From Antedon bifida (taxonomy: Eukaryota; Echinodermata; Crinoidea; Comatulida; Antedonidae), in NCBI GenBank assembly GCA_963402885.1, contig OY727103.1:10690085-10754084 (forward strand): a DNA stretch of 64,000 nucleotides, written 5' to 3'. Below are positions 1-12,400 of the stretch, in pieces. Position numbers and translations under genes: made by a program. Under the pieces are notes generated by a model that worked only from the letters and a program-made list of their open reading frames with translations, was not told where the DNA came from and made no database searches. The first letter of the stretch is position 1; every line of letters starts with the position of its first letter.

Positions 1-847
1 AAAATGGTCTAAAACGTCTCCAAATGCGATTTGAAGCTATTCTAAGCACTTTGGTGTTTTCATGTTAACAAGTTTTTTCGAAATGCTCAATATGGTCTAA
101 AACGGTTTCAAATGTGATTTTAAGCACTTTGATATTTTTTGTGAAAAAGTTTTGTCGAAATGCTCATAATGGTCTAAAACGTTTCCAAATACGATATTAA
201 GCTATTTTGTGAACTTTGATATTTTTGTGTGAAAAGTTTTACCGAAATGCTCAAAATGGTCTAAAACGGTTTCAAATGTGATTTTAAGCACTTTGATATT
301 TTTTGTGAAAAAGTTTTGTCGAAATGCTCAAAATGGTCTAAAACGTTTCCAAATACGATATTAAGCTATTTTGTGCACTTTGACATTTTTGTGTGAAAAG
401 TTTTATCGAAATGCTCAAATTGGTCTAAAACGGTTTAAAATGTGATTTTAAGCACTTTGATATTTTTTTGTAACCAAGTTTCATCGAAATGCACAAAATG
501 GTCTAAAACGTCTCCAAATGCGATTTGAAGATATTTTAAGCACTTTGGTGTTTTTATGTTAACAAGTTTTGTCGAAATGCTTAAAATGGTCTAAAACGTT
601 TCCAAATACGATATTAAGCTATTTTGTGCACTTTGACATTTTTGTGTGAAAAGTTTTATCGAAATGCTCAATATGGTCTAAAACGTCTCCAAATGGGATT
701 ATAAGCTATTCTGTACACTTTGATATTTTTTTGAAAAATGTTTGTCGAAATGCCTAAAATGGTCTAAAACGTTTCTAAATACGATATTAAGCTATTTTGT
801 ACACTTTGATATTTTTGTGTGAAAAGTTTTATCGAAATGCTCAAAAT
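1..847 (-). repeat. Block copy paired with 2933-3779
   Basis: This stretch matches 2933-3779 at a constant offset of 2932: monomer anchors 94, 258, 500 and 761 map to 3026, 3190, 3432 and 3693. The pair includes an unusual L monomer with GGGATTATAAGCTATT followed by TTTTTTGAAAAAT. Single-base differences occur, for example in that T/A run and at about 797. The match ends near the GGTCT/GGTGT difference at 848/3780. The left end is cut by the window. A related copy of the unusual monomer lies near 19693. Confidence 0.85.
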
Positions 848-969
848 GGTCTAAAACGGTTTCAAATGTGATTTTAAGCACTTTGATGTATTTGTGTAAC
901 CAAGTTTCATCGAAATGCACAAAATGGTCTAAAACGTCTCCAAATGCGATTTGAAGCTATTTTAAACAC

Positions 970-2311
970 TTTGGTGTTTTTATGTTAACAAGTTTTTTCG
1001 AAATGCTCAATATGGTCTAAAACGTCTTCAAATGGTATAATAAGCTATTCTGTACACTTTGATGTTTTGTGTGAAAAAGTTTTGTCGAAATGCTCAAAAT
1101 GGTTTAAAACGTTTCCAAATGTGATTTTAAGCACTTTGATATTTTTGTGTAACCAAGATTCATCGAAATGCACAAAATGGTCTAAAACGTCTCCAAATGC
1201 GATTTGAAGCTATTCTAAGCACTTTGGTGTTTTCATGTTAACAAGTTTTTTCGAAATGCTCAATATGGTCTAAAACGGTTTCAAATGTGATTTTAAGCAC
1301 TTTAATATTTTTTGTGAACAAGTTTCATCGAAATGCACAAAATGGTCTAAAACGTCTCCAAATGCGATTTGAAGATATTTTAAGCACTTTGGTGTTTTTA
1401 TGTTAACAAGTTTTTTCGAAATGCTCAATATGGTCTAAAACGTCTTCAAATGGTATATTAAGCTATTCTGTACACTTTGATATTTTTTGTGAAAAAGTTT
1501 TGTCGAAATGCTCAAAATGGTTTAAAACGTTTCCAAATGTAATTTTAAGCACTTTGATATTTTTGTGTAACCAAGTCTCATCGAAATGCACAAAATGGTC
1601 TAAAACGTCTCCAAATGCGATTTGAAGCTATTTTAATCAGTTTGGTGTTTTTATGTTAACAAGTTTTTTCGAAATGCTCAATATGGTCTAAAACGTCTTC
1701 AAATGGTATAATAAGCTATTCTGTACACTTTGATGTTTTGTGTGAAAAAGTTTTGTCGAAATGCTCAAAATGGTTTAAAACGTTTCCAAATGTGATTTTA
1801 AGCACTTTGATATTTTTGTGTAACCAAGTTTCATCGAAATGCACAAAATGGTCTAAAACGTCTCCAAATGCGATTTGAAGCTATTCTAAGCACTTTGGTG
1901 TTTTCATGTTAACAAGTTTTTTCGAAATGCTCAATATGGTCTAAAACGGTTTCAAATGTGATTTTAAGCACTTTGATATTTTTTGTGAACAAGTTTCATC
2001 GAAATGCACAAAATGGTCTAAAACGTCTCCAAATGCGATTTGAAGATATTTTAAGCACTTTGGTGTTTTTATGTTAACAAGTTTTTTCGAAATGCTCAAT
2101 ATGGTCTAAAACGTCTTCAAATGGTATATTAAGCTATTCTGTACACTTTGATATTTTTTGTGAAAAAGTTTTGTCGAAATGCTCAAAATGGTTTAAAACG
2201 TTTCCAAATGTAATTTTAAGCACTTTGATATTTTTGTGTAACCAAGTCTCATCGAAATGCACAAAATGGTCTAAAACGTCTCCAAATGCGATTTGAAGCT
2301 ATTTTAATCAG
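970..2311 (-). repeat. Two tandem 671-bp higher-order units
   Basis: Units 970-1640 and 1641-2311 are tandem copies of an eight-monomer block (five L and three S, 671 bp). The marker TTTTAATCAGTTTGG occurs at corresponding places (ATCAG at 1636 and 2307). The differences I saw are AGATT versus AGTTT (about 1150/1821) and TTTAATATT versus TTTGATATT (about 1304/1975), so the copies are nearly identical. The same unit is present once near 19975-20645 (offset 19005 from the first copy). Confidence 0.85.
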
Positions 2312-2932
2312 TTTGGTGTTTTTATGTTAACAAGTTTTTTTGAAAAGCTCAATATGGTCTAAAACGTCTTCAAATGGTATAATAAGCTATTCTGTACACT
2401 TTGATGTTTTGTGTGAAAAAGTTTTGTCGAAATGCTCAAAATGATTTAAATCGTTTCCAAATGTGATTTTAAGCACTTTGATATTTTTGTGTAACCAAGT
2501 TTCATCGAAATGCACAAAATGGTCTAAAACGTCTCCAAATGCGATTTGACGCTATTCTAAGCACTTTGGTGTTTTCATGTTAACAAGTTTTTTCGAAATG
2601 CTCAATATGGTCTAAAACGGTTTCAAATGTGATTTAAAGCACTTTGATATTTTTTGTGAAAAAGTTTTTTGGAAATGCTCATAATGGTCTAAAACGTTTC
2701 CAAATACGATATTAAGCTATTTTGTGAACTTTGATATTTTTGTGTGAAAAGTTTTACCGAAATGCTCAAAATGGTCTAAAACGTTTCCAAATACGATATT
2801 AAGCTATTTTGTGCACTTTGACATTTTTGTGTGAAAAGTTTTATCGAAATGCTCAAATTGGTCTAAAACGGTTTCAAATGTGATTTTAAGCACTTTGATA
2901 TTTTTGTGTAACCAAGTTTCATCGAAAAGCAC

Positions 2933-3779
2933 AAAATGGTCTAAAACGTCTTCAAATGCGATTTGAAGCTATTCTAAGCACTTTGGTGTTTTCATGTTAA
3001 CAAGTTTTTTCGAAATGCTCAATATGGTCTAAAACGGTTTCAAATGTGATTTTAAGCACTTTGATATTTTTTGTGAAAAAGTTTTGTCGAAATGCTCATA
3101 ATGGTCTAAAACGTTTCCAAATACGATATTAAGCTATTTTGTGAACTTTGATATTTTTGTGTGAAAAGTTTTACCGAAATGCTCAAAATGGTCTAAAACG
3201 GTTTCAAATGTGATTTTAAGCACTTTGATATTTTTTGTGAAAAAGTTTTGTCGAAATGCTCAAAATGGTCTAAAACGTTTCCAAATACGATATTAAGCTA
3301 TTTTGTGCACTTTGACATTTTTGTGTGAAAAGTTTTATCGAAATGCTCAAATTGGTCTAAAACGGTTTAAAATGTGATTTTAAGCACTTTGATATTTTTT
3401 TGTAACCAAGTTTCATCGAAATGCACAAAATGGTCTAAAACGTCTCCAAATGCGATTTGAAGATATTTTAAGCACTTTGGTGTTTTTATGTTAACAAGTT
3501 TTGTCGAAATGCTTAAAATGGTCTAAAACGTTTCCAAATACGATATTAAGCTATTTTGTGCACTTTGACATTTTTGTGTGAAAAGTTTTATCGAAATGCT
3601 CAATATGGTCTAAAACGTCTCCAAATGGGATTATAAGCTATTCTGTACACTTTGATATTTTTTTGAAAAATTTTTGTCGAAATGCCTAAAATGGTCTAAA
3701 ACGTTTCTAAATACGATATTAAGCTATTTTGTGCACTTTGATATTTTTGTGTGAAAAGTTTTATCGAAATGCTCAAAAT
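2933..3779 (-). repeat. Block copy paired with 1-847
   Basis: Second copy of the block at 1-847, with the same monomer order and offset 2932. The gap between the copies holds the 671-bp tandem duplication and further L/S monomers, so this is a dispersed rather than a strictly adjacent duplicate. Confidence 0.85.
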
Positions 3780-3795
3780 GGTGTAAAACGGTTTT

Positions 3796-5179
3796 AAATG
3801 TGATTTTAAGCACTTTGATATTTTTGTGTAACCAAGTTTCATCGAAAAGCACAAAATGGTCTAAAACGTCTTCAAATGCGATTTGAAGCTATTCTAAGCA
3901 CTTTGGTGTTTTCATGTTAACAAGTTTTTTCGAAATGCTCAATATGGTCTAAAACGGTTTCAAATGTGATTTTAAGCACTTTGATATTTTTTGTGAAAAA
4001 GTTTTGTCGAAATGCTCATAATGATCTAAAACGTTTCCAAATACGATATTAAGCTATTTTGTGAACTTTGATATTTTTGTGCTTAAATGGTCTAAAACGT
4101 TTCCAAATACGATATTAAGCTATTTTGTGCACTTTGATATTTTTGTGTGAAAAGTTTTATCGAAATGCTCAAAATGGTCTAAAACGGTTTGAAATGTGAT
4201 ATTAAGCTATTTTGTGCACTTTGATATTTTTGTGTGAAAAGTTTTATCGAAATGCACAATATGGTCTAAAACGTCTCCAAATGCGATTTGAAGCTATTTT
4301 AAGAACTTTGGTGTTTTTTGGGAAAAAGTTTTGTCGAAATGCTCAAAATGGTCTAAAACGTTTCCAAATACGATATTAAGCTATTTTGTGCACTTTGACA
4401 TTTTTGTGTGAAAAGTTTTATCGAAATGCTCAAATTGGTCTAAAACGTTTCAAATGTGAAATTAAGCACTTTGATATTTTTGTGTTACCAAGTTTCATCG
4501 AAATGCACAAAATGGTCTAAAACGTCTCCAAATGCGATTTGAAGCTATTTTAAGCACTTTGGTGTTTTTATGTTAACAAGTTTTTTTGAAAAGCTCAATA
4601 TGGTCTAAAACGTCTTCAAATGGTATAATAAGCTATTCTGTACACTTTGATGTTTTGTGTGAAAAAGTTTTGTCGAAATGCTCAAAATGGTTTAAAACGT
4701 TTCCAAATGTGATTTTAAGCACTTTGATATTTTTGTGTAACCAAGTTTCATCGAAATGCACAAAATGGTCTAAAACGTCTCCAAATGCGATTTGAAGCTA
4801 TTCTAAGCACTTTGGTGTTTTCATGTTAACAAGTTTTTTCGAAATGCTCAATATGGTCTAAAACGGTTTCAAATGTGATTTTAAGCACTTTGATATTTTT
4901 TGTGAAAAAGTTTTGTCGAAATGCTCATAATGGTCTAAAACGTTTCCAAATACGATATTAAGCTATTTTGTGAACTTTGATATTTTTGTGTGAAAAGTTT
5001 TACCGAAATGCTCAAAATGGTCTAAAACGATTTCAAATGTGATTTTAAGCACTTTTATATTTTTTGTGAAAAAGTTTTGTCGAAATGCTCAAAATGGTTT
5101 AAAACGTTTCCAAATACAATATTAAGCTATTTTGTGCACTTTGATATTTTTGTGTGAAAAGTTTTATCGAAATGCTCAA
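3796..5179 (-). repeat. 1.38-kb block, copy 1 (offset 4247)
   Basis: This matches 8043-9426 at offset 4247. Shared rare markers are ATCGAAAAGCACAAAATGG, the truncated monomer with GTGCTTAAATGG (4079/8326), TTTTTTGGGAAAAAG (4320/8567) and the variant starting TTGAAAAGCTCAAT (4586/8833). Few single-base differences were seen, for example near 5030 and 5113. The match ends where CTCAAAATGG meets CTCAATATGG. Confidence 0.85.
4079..4090 (-). repeat. Truncated monomer with 21-bp deletion (type copy)
   Basis: GTGCTTAAATGG replaces the usual run from GTGTGAAAAG to CAAAATGG, shortening the monomer to about 66 bp. The same junction is found at 8326, 21493, 28474 and 31279, always in the same neighbourhood. 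A version with one more A is at 10475. It is an inherited deletion and a useful tracer of block amplification. Confidence 0.85.
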
Positions 5180-5389
5180 AATGGTGTAAAACGGTTTTAA
5201 ATGTGATTTTAAGCACTTTGATATTTTTGTGTAACCAAGTTTCATCGAAATGCACAAAATGGTCTAAAACGTCTCCAAATGCGATTTGAAGCTATTTTAA
5301 GCACTTTGGTGGTTTTAAGTTAACAAGTTTTTTCGAAATGCTCAATATGGTCTAAAACGTCTTCAAATGGTATAATAAGCTTTTCTGTA

Positions 5390-8300
5390 CACTTTGATAT
5401 TTTTTGTGAAAAAGTTTTGTCGAAATGCTCATAATGGTCTAAAACGTTTCCAAATACGATATTAAGCTATTTTGTGAACTTTGATATTTTTGTGTGAAAA
5501 GTTTTACCGAAATGCTCAAAATGGTCTAAAACGGTTTCAAATGTGATTTTAAGCACTTTGAAATTTTTTGTGAGAAAGTTTTGTCGAAATGATCATAATG
5601 GTCTAAAACGTTTCCAAATACGATATTAAGCTATTTTGTGCACTTTGACATTTTTGTGTGAAAAGTTTTATCGAAATGCTCAAATTGGTCTAAAACGTTT
5701 CAAATGTGAAATTAAGCACTTTGATATTTTTGTGTTACCAAGTTTCATCGAAATGCACAAAATGGTCTAAAACGTCTCCAAATGCGATTTGAAGCTATTT
5801 TAAGCACTTTGGTGTTTTTATGTTAACAAGTTTTTTTGAAAAGCTCAATATGGTCTAAAACGTCTTCAAATGGTATAATAAGCTATTCTGTACACTTTGA
5901 TGTTTTGTGTGAAAAAGTTTTGTCGAAATGCTCAAAATGGTTTAAAACGTTTCCAAATGTGATTTTAAGCACTTTGATATTTTTGTGTAACCAAGTTTCA
6001 TCGAAATGCACAAAATGGTCTAAAACGTCTCCAAATGCGATTTGAAGCTATTTTAAGCACTTTGGTGTTTTTATGTTAACAAGTTTTTTCGAAATGCTCA
6101 ATATGGTCTAAAACGTCTTCAAATGGTATAATAAGCTTTTCTGTACACTTTGATATTTTTTGTGAAAAAGTTTTGTCGAAATGCTCATAATGGTCTAAAA
6201 CGTTTCCAAATACGATATTAAGCTATTTTGTGAACTTTGATATTTTTGTGTGAACAGTTTTACCGAAATGCTCAAAATGGTCTAAAACGGTTTCAAATGT
6301 GATTTTAAGCACTTTGATATTTTTTGTGAAAAAGTTTTGTCGAAATGATCATAATGGTCTAAAACGTTTCCAAATACGATATTAAGCTATTTTGTGAACT
6401 TTGATATTTTTGTGTGAAAAGTTTTACCGAAATGCTCAAAATGGTCTAAAACGGTTTCAAATGTGATTTTAAGCACTTTGATATTTTTGTGTAACCAAGT
6501 CTCATCGAAATGCACAAAATCGTCTAAAACGTCTCCAAATGCGATTTGAAGCTATTCTAAGCACTTTGGTGTTTTCATGTTAACAAGTTTTTTCGAAATG
6601 CTCAATATGGTCTAAAACGGTTTCAAATGTGATTTTAAGCACTTTGATATTTTTTGTGAACAAGTTTCATCGAAATGCACAAAATGGTCTAAAACGTCTC
6701 CAAATGCGATTTGAAGATATTTTAAGCACTTTGGTGTTTTTATGTTAACAAGTTTTTTCGAAATGTTCAATATGGTCTAAAACGTCTTCAAATGCGATTT
6801 GAAGCTATTTTAAACACTTTGGTGTTTTTATGTTAACAAGTTTTTTCGAAATGCTCAATATGGTCTAAAACGGTTTCAAATGTGATTTTAAGCACTTTGA
6901 TATTTTTTGTGAAAAAGTTTTGTCGAAATGCTCATAATGGTTTAAAACGTTTCCAAATGTGATTTTAAGCACTTTGATATTTTTGTGTAACCAAGTTTCA
7001 TCGAAATGCACAAAATGGTCTAAAACGTCTCCAAATGCGATTTGAAGCTATTCTAAGCACTTTGGTGTTTTCATGTTAACAAGTTTTTTCGAAATGCTCA
7101 ATATGGTCTAAAACGGTTTCAAATGTGATTTTAAGCACTTTGATATTTTTTGTGAACAAGTTTCATCGAAATGCACAAAATGGTCTAAAACGTCTCCAAA
7201 TGCGATTTGAAGATATTTTAAGCACTTTGGTGTTTTTATGTTAACAAGTTTTTTCGAAATGCTCAATATGGTCTAAAACGTCTTCAAATGGTATATTAAG
7301 CTATTCTGTACACTTTGATATTTTTTGTGAAAAAGTTTTGTCGAAATGCTCAAAATGGTTTAAAACGTTTCCAAATGTAATTTTAAGCACTTTGATATTT
7401 TTGTGTAACCAAGTCTCATCGAAATGCACAAAATGGTCTAAAACGTCTCCAAATGCGATTTGAAGCTATTTTAATCAGTTTGGTGTTTTTATGTTAACAA
7501 GTTTTTTTGAAAAGCTCAATATGGTCTAAAACGTCTTCAAATGGTATAATAAGCTATTCTGTACACTTTGATGTTTTGTGTGAAAAAGTTTTGTCGAAAT
7601 GCTCAAAATGGTTTAAATCGTTTCCAAATGTGATTTTAAGCACTTTGATATTTTTGTGTAACCAAGTTTCATCGAAATGCACAAAATGGTCTAAAACGTC
7701 TCCAAATGCGATTTGACGCTATTCTAAGCACTTTGGTGTTTTCATGTTAACAAGTTTTTTCGAAATGCTCAATATGGTCTAAAACGGTTTCAAATGTGAT
7801 TTAAAGCACTTTGATATTTTTTGTGAAAAAGTTTTTTGGAAATGCTCATAATGGTCTAAAACGTTTCCAAATACGATATTAAGCTATTTTGTGAACTTTG
7901 ATATTTTTGTGTGAAAAGTTTTACCGAAATGCTCAAAATGGTCTAAAACGTTTCCAAATACGATATTAAGCTATTTTGTGCACTTTGACATTTTTGTGTG
8001 AAAAGTTTTATCGAAATGCTCAAATTGGTCTAAAACGGTTTCAAATGTGATTTTAAGCACTTTGATATTTTTGTGTAACCAAGTTTCATCGAAAAGCACA
8101 AAATGGTCTAAAACGTCTTCAAATGCGATTTGAAGCTATTCTAAGCACTTTGGTGTTTTCATGTTAACAAGTTTTTTCGAAATGCTCAATATGGTCTAAA
8201 ACGGTTTCAAATGTGATTTTAAGCACTTTGATATTTTTTGTGAAAAAGTTTTGTCGAAATGCTCATAATGATCTAAAACGTTTCCAAATACGATATTAAG

Positions 8301-8828
8301 CTATTTTGTGAACTTTGATATTTTTGTGCTTAAATGGTCTAAAACGTTTCCAAATACGATATTAAGCTATTTTGTGCACTTTGATATTTTTGTGTAAAAA
8401 GTTTTATCGAAATGCTCAAAATGGTCTAAAACGGTTTGAAATGTGATATTAAGCTATTTTGTGCACTTTGATATTTTTGTGTGAAAAGTTTTATCGAAAT
8501 GCACAATATGGTCTAAAACGTCTCCAAATGCGATTTGAAGCTATTTTAAGAACTTTGGTGTTTTTTGGGAAAAAGTTTTGTCGAAATGCTCAAAATGGTC
8601 TAAAACGTTTCCAAATACGATATTAAGCTATTTTGTGCACTTTGACATTTTTGTGTGAAAAGTTTTATCGAAATGCTCAAATTGGTCTAAAACGTTTCAA
8701 ATGTGAAATTAAGCACTTTGATATTTTTGTGTTACCAAGTTTCATCGAAATGCACAAAATGGTCTAAAACGTCTCCAAATGCGATTTGAAGCTATTTTAA
8801 GCATTTTGGTGTTTTTATGTTAACAAGT
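5390..8828 (-). repeat. 3.4-kb block matching 25528-29027
   Basis: This matches array A at 25528-29027. The offset is 20138 up to about 6872, 20148 from about 6936, and 20199 beyond the foreign insert. The 10-bp step arises because one monomer after 6860 is S-type here and L-type at 27000. Shared markers include TTTGAAATTTTTTGTGAG (5560/25698), GATCATAATGG, and the TTGAAAAGCTCAAT variants at 5836/25974 and 7507/27655. Confidence 0.82.
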
Positions 8829-9270
8829 TTTTTTGAAAAGCTCAATATGGTCTAAAACGTCTTCAAATGGTATAATAAGCTATTCTGTACACTTTGATGT
8901 TTTGTGTGAAAAAGTTTTGTCGAAATGCTCAAAATGGTTTAAAACGTTTCCAAATGTGATTTTAAGCACTTTGATATTTTTGTGTAACCAAGTTTCATCG
9001 AAATGCACAAAATGGTCTAAAACGTCTCCAAATGCGATTTGAAGCTATTCTAAGCACTTTGGTGTTTTCATGTTAACAAGTTTTTTCGAAATGCTCAATA
9101 TGGTCTAAAACGGTTTCAAATGTGATTTTAAGCACTTTGATATTTTTTGTGAAAAAGTTTTGTCGAAATGCTCATAATGGTCTAAAACGTTTCCAAATAC
9201 GATATTAAGCTATTTTGTGAACTTTGATATTTTTGTATGAAAAGTTTTACCGAAATGCTCAAAATGGTCT
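6936..9270 (-). repeat. 2.3-kb block, copy at 7-9 kb
   Basis: This matches 20103-22437 at offset 13167: 7407 maps to 20574, 7507 to 20674, 7710 to 20877 and 8833 to 22000. It contains the rare GATTTGACGCTATTC monomer, AAAGTTTTTTGGAAATGC, and the truncated GTGCTTAAATGG monomer. Related copies at about 27084-29027 and 29889-31990 carry the same marker order, making this the most amplified block of array A. Confidence 0.85.
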
Positions 9271-9426
9271 AAAACGGTTTCAAATGTGATTTTAAGCACT
9301 TTTATATTTTTTGTGAAAAAGTTTTGTCGAAATGCTCAAAATGGTTTAAAACGTTTCCAAATACGATATTAAGCTATTTTGTGCACTTTGATATTTTTGT
9401 GTGAAAAGTTTTATCGAAATGCTCAA
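8043..9426 (-). repeat. 1.38-kb block, copy 2 (offset 4247)
   Basis: Second copy of the block at 3796-5179. Private variants include GTGTAAAAAG near 8395, GCATTTTGG near 8785 and GTATGA near 9236. The block overlaps the longer duplicated segment 6936-9270, which recurs at 20103-22437, so this sequence has been amplified more than once. Confidence 0.85.
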
Positions 9427-12400
9427 TATGGTCTAAAACGGTTTCAAATGTGATTTTAAGCACTTTGATATTTTTTGTGAACAAGTTTCATCGAAATGCA
9501 CAAAATGTTCTAAAACGTCTCCAAATGCGATTTGAAGATATTTTAAGCACTTTGGTGTTTTTATGTTAACAAGTTTTTTCGAAATGCTCAATATGGTCTA
9601 AAACGTCTTCAAATGGTATAATAAGCTATTCTGTACACTTTGATGTTTTGTGTGAAAAAGTTTTGTCGAAATGCTCAAAATGGTTTAAAACGTTTCCAAA
9701 TGTGATTTTAAGCACTTTGATATTTTTGTGTAACCAAGTTTCATCGAATTGCACAAAATGGTCTAAAACGTCTCCAAATGCGATTTGAAGCTATTCTAAG
9801 CACTTTGGTGTTTTCATGTTAACAAGTTTTTTCGAAATGCTCAATATGGTCTAAAACGGTTTCAAATGTGATTTTAAGCACTTTGATATTTTTTGTGAAA
9901 AAGTTTTGTCGAAATGCTCATAATTGTCTAAAACGTTTCCAAATACGATATTAAGCTATTTTGTGAACTTTGATATTTTTGTGTGAAAAGTTTTACCGAA
10001 ATGCTCAAAATGGTCTAAAACGGTTTCAAATGTGATTTTAAGCACTTTGATATTTTTTGTGAAAAAGTTTTGTCGAAATGCTCAAAATGGTCTAAAACGT
10101 TTCCAAATACGATATTAAGCTATTTTGTGCACTTTGACATTTTTGTGTGAAAAGTTTTATCGAAATGCTCAAATTGGTCTAAAACGGTTTAAAATGTGAT
10201 TTTAAGCACTTTGATATTTTTGTGTAACCAAGTTTCATCGAAATGCACAAAATGGTCTAAAACGTCTCCAAATGCGATTTGAAGATATTTTAAGCACTTT
10301 GGTGTTTTTATGTTAACAAGTTTTTTCGAAATGCTCAATATGGTCTAAAACGGTTTCAAATGTGATTTTAAGCACTTTGATATTTTTTGTGAAAAAGTTT
10401 TGTGGAAATGCTCATAATGATCTAAAACGTTTCCAAATACGATATTAAGCTATTTTGTGAACTTTGATATTTTTGTGCTTAAAATGGTCTAAAACGTTTC
10501 CAAATACGATATTAAGCTATTTTGTGCACTTTGATATTTTTGTGTGAAAAGTTTTATCGAAATGCACAAAATGGTCTAAAACGTCTCCAAATGCGATTTG
10601 AAGCTATTTTAAGAACTTTGGTGTTTTTATGTTAACAAGTTTTTTCGAAATGCTCAATATGGTCTAAAACATCTTCAAATGGTATAATAAGCTATTCTGT
10701 ACACTTTGATATTTTTTGTTAAAAAGTTTTGTCGAAATGCTCAAAATGGTCTAAAACGTTTCCAAATACGATATTAAGCTATTTTGTGCACTTTGACATT
10801 TTTGTGTGAAAAGTTTTATCGAAATGCTCAAATTGGTCTAAAACGTTTCAAATGTGAAATTAAGCACTTTGATATTTTTGTGTTACCAAGTTTCATCGAA
10901 ATGCACAAAATGGTCTAAAACGTCTCCAAATGCGATTTGAAGCTATTTTAAGCACTTTGGTGTTTTTATGTTAACAAGTTTTTTTGAAAAGCTCAATATG
11001 GTCTAAAACGTCTTCAAACGGTATAATAAGCTATTCTGTACACTTTGATGTTTTGTGTGAAAAAGTTTTGTCGAAATGCTCAAAATGGTTTAAAACGTTT
11101 CCAAATGTGATTTTAAGCACTTTGATATTTTTGTGTAACCAAGTTTCATCGAAATGCACAAAATAGTCTAAAACGTCTCCAAATGCGATTTGAAGCTATT
11201 CTAAGCACTTTGGTGTTTTCATGTTAACAAGTTTTTTCGAAATGCTCAATATGGTCTAAAACGGTTTCAAATGTGATTTTAAGCACTTTGATATTTTTTG
11301 TGAAAAAGTTTTGTCGAAATGCTCATAATGGTCTAAAACGTTTCCAAATACGATATTAAGCTATTTTGTGAACTTTGATATTTTTGTGTGAAAAGTTTTA
11401 CCGAAATGCTCAAAATGGTCTAAAACGGTTTCAAATGTGATTTTAAGCACTTTTATATTTTTTGTGAAAAAGTTTTGTCGAAATGCTCAAAATGGTTTAA
11501 AACGTTTCCAAATACGATATTAAGCTATTTTGTGCACTTTGATATTTTTGTGTGAAAAGTTTTATCGAAATGCTCAAAATGGTGTAAAACGGTTTTAAAT
11601 GTGATTTTAAGCACTTTGATATTTTTGTGTAACCAAGTTTCATCGAAATGCACAAAATGGTCTAAAACGTCTCCAAATGCGATTTGAAGCTATTTTAATC
11701 ACTTTGGTGTTTTTATGTTAACAAGTTTTTTCGAAATGTTCAATATGGTCTAAAACGTCTTCAAATGGTATAATAAGCTTTTCTGTACACTTTGATATTT
11801 TTTGTGAAAAAGTTTTGTCGAAATGCTCATAATGGTCTAAAACGTTTCCAAATACGATATTAAGCTATTTTGTGAACTTTGATATTTTTGTGTGAAAAGT
11901 TTTACCGAAATGCTCAAAATGGTCTAAAACGGTTTCAAATGTGATTTTAAGCACTTTGATATTTTTTGTGAAAAAGTTTTGTCGAAATGATCATAATGGT
12001 CTAAAACGTTTCCAAATACGATATTAAGCTATTTTGTGAACTTTGATATTTTTGTGTGAAAAGTTTTACCGAAATGCTCAAAATGGTCTAAAACGGTTTC
12101 AAATGTGATTTTAAGCACTTTGATATTTTTGTGTAAACAAGTCTCATCGAAATGCACAAAATCGTCTAAAACGTCTCCAAATGCGATTTGAAGCTATTCT
12201 AAGCACTTTGGTGTTTTCATGTTAACAAGTTTTTTCGAAATGCTCAATATGGTCTAAAACGGTTTCAAATGTGATTTTAAGCACTTTGATATTTTTTGTG
12301 AACAAGTTTCATCGAAATGCACAAAATGGTCTAAAACGTCTCCAAATGCGATTTGAAGATATTTTAAGCACTTTGGTGTTTTTATGTTAACAAGTTTTTT

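Noticed and set aside
4586-4795. Recurring 69-residue open frame beginning MKSSIWSK (also at 5836, 7507, 8833, 17579 and elsewhere)
   Set aside because: It starts at a TTG codon and is a direct translation of two to three satellite monomers. It recurs wherever that monomer variant occurs and is broken elsewhere by ordinary satellite mutations. No upstream signals or recognisable domain.
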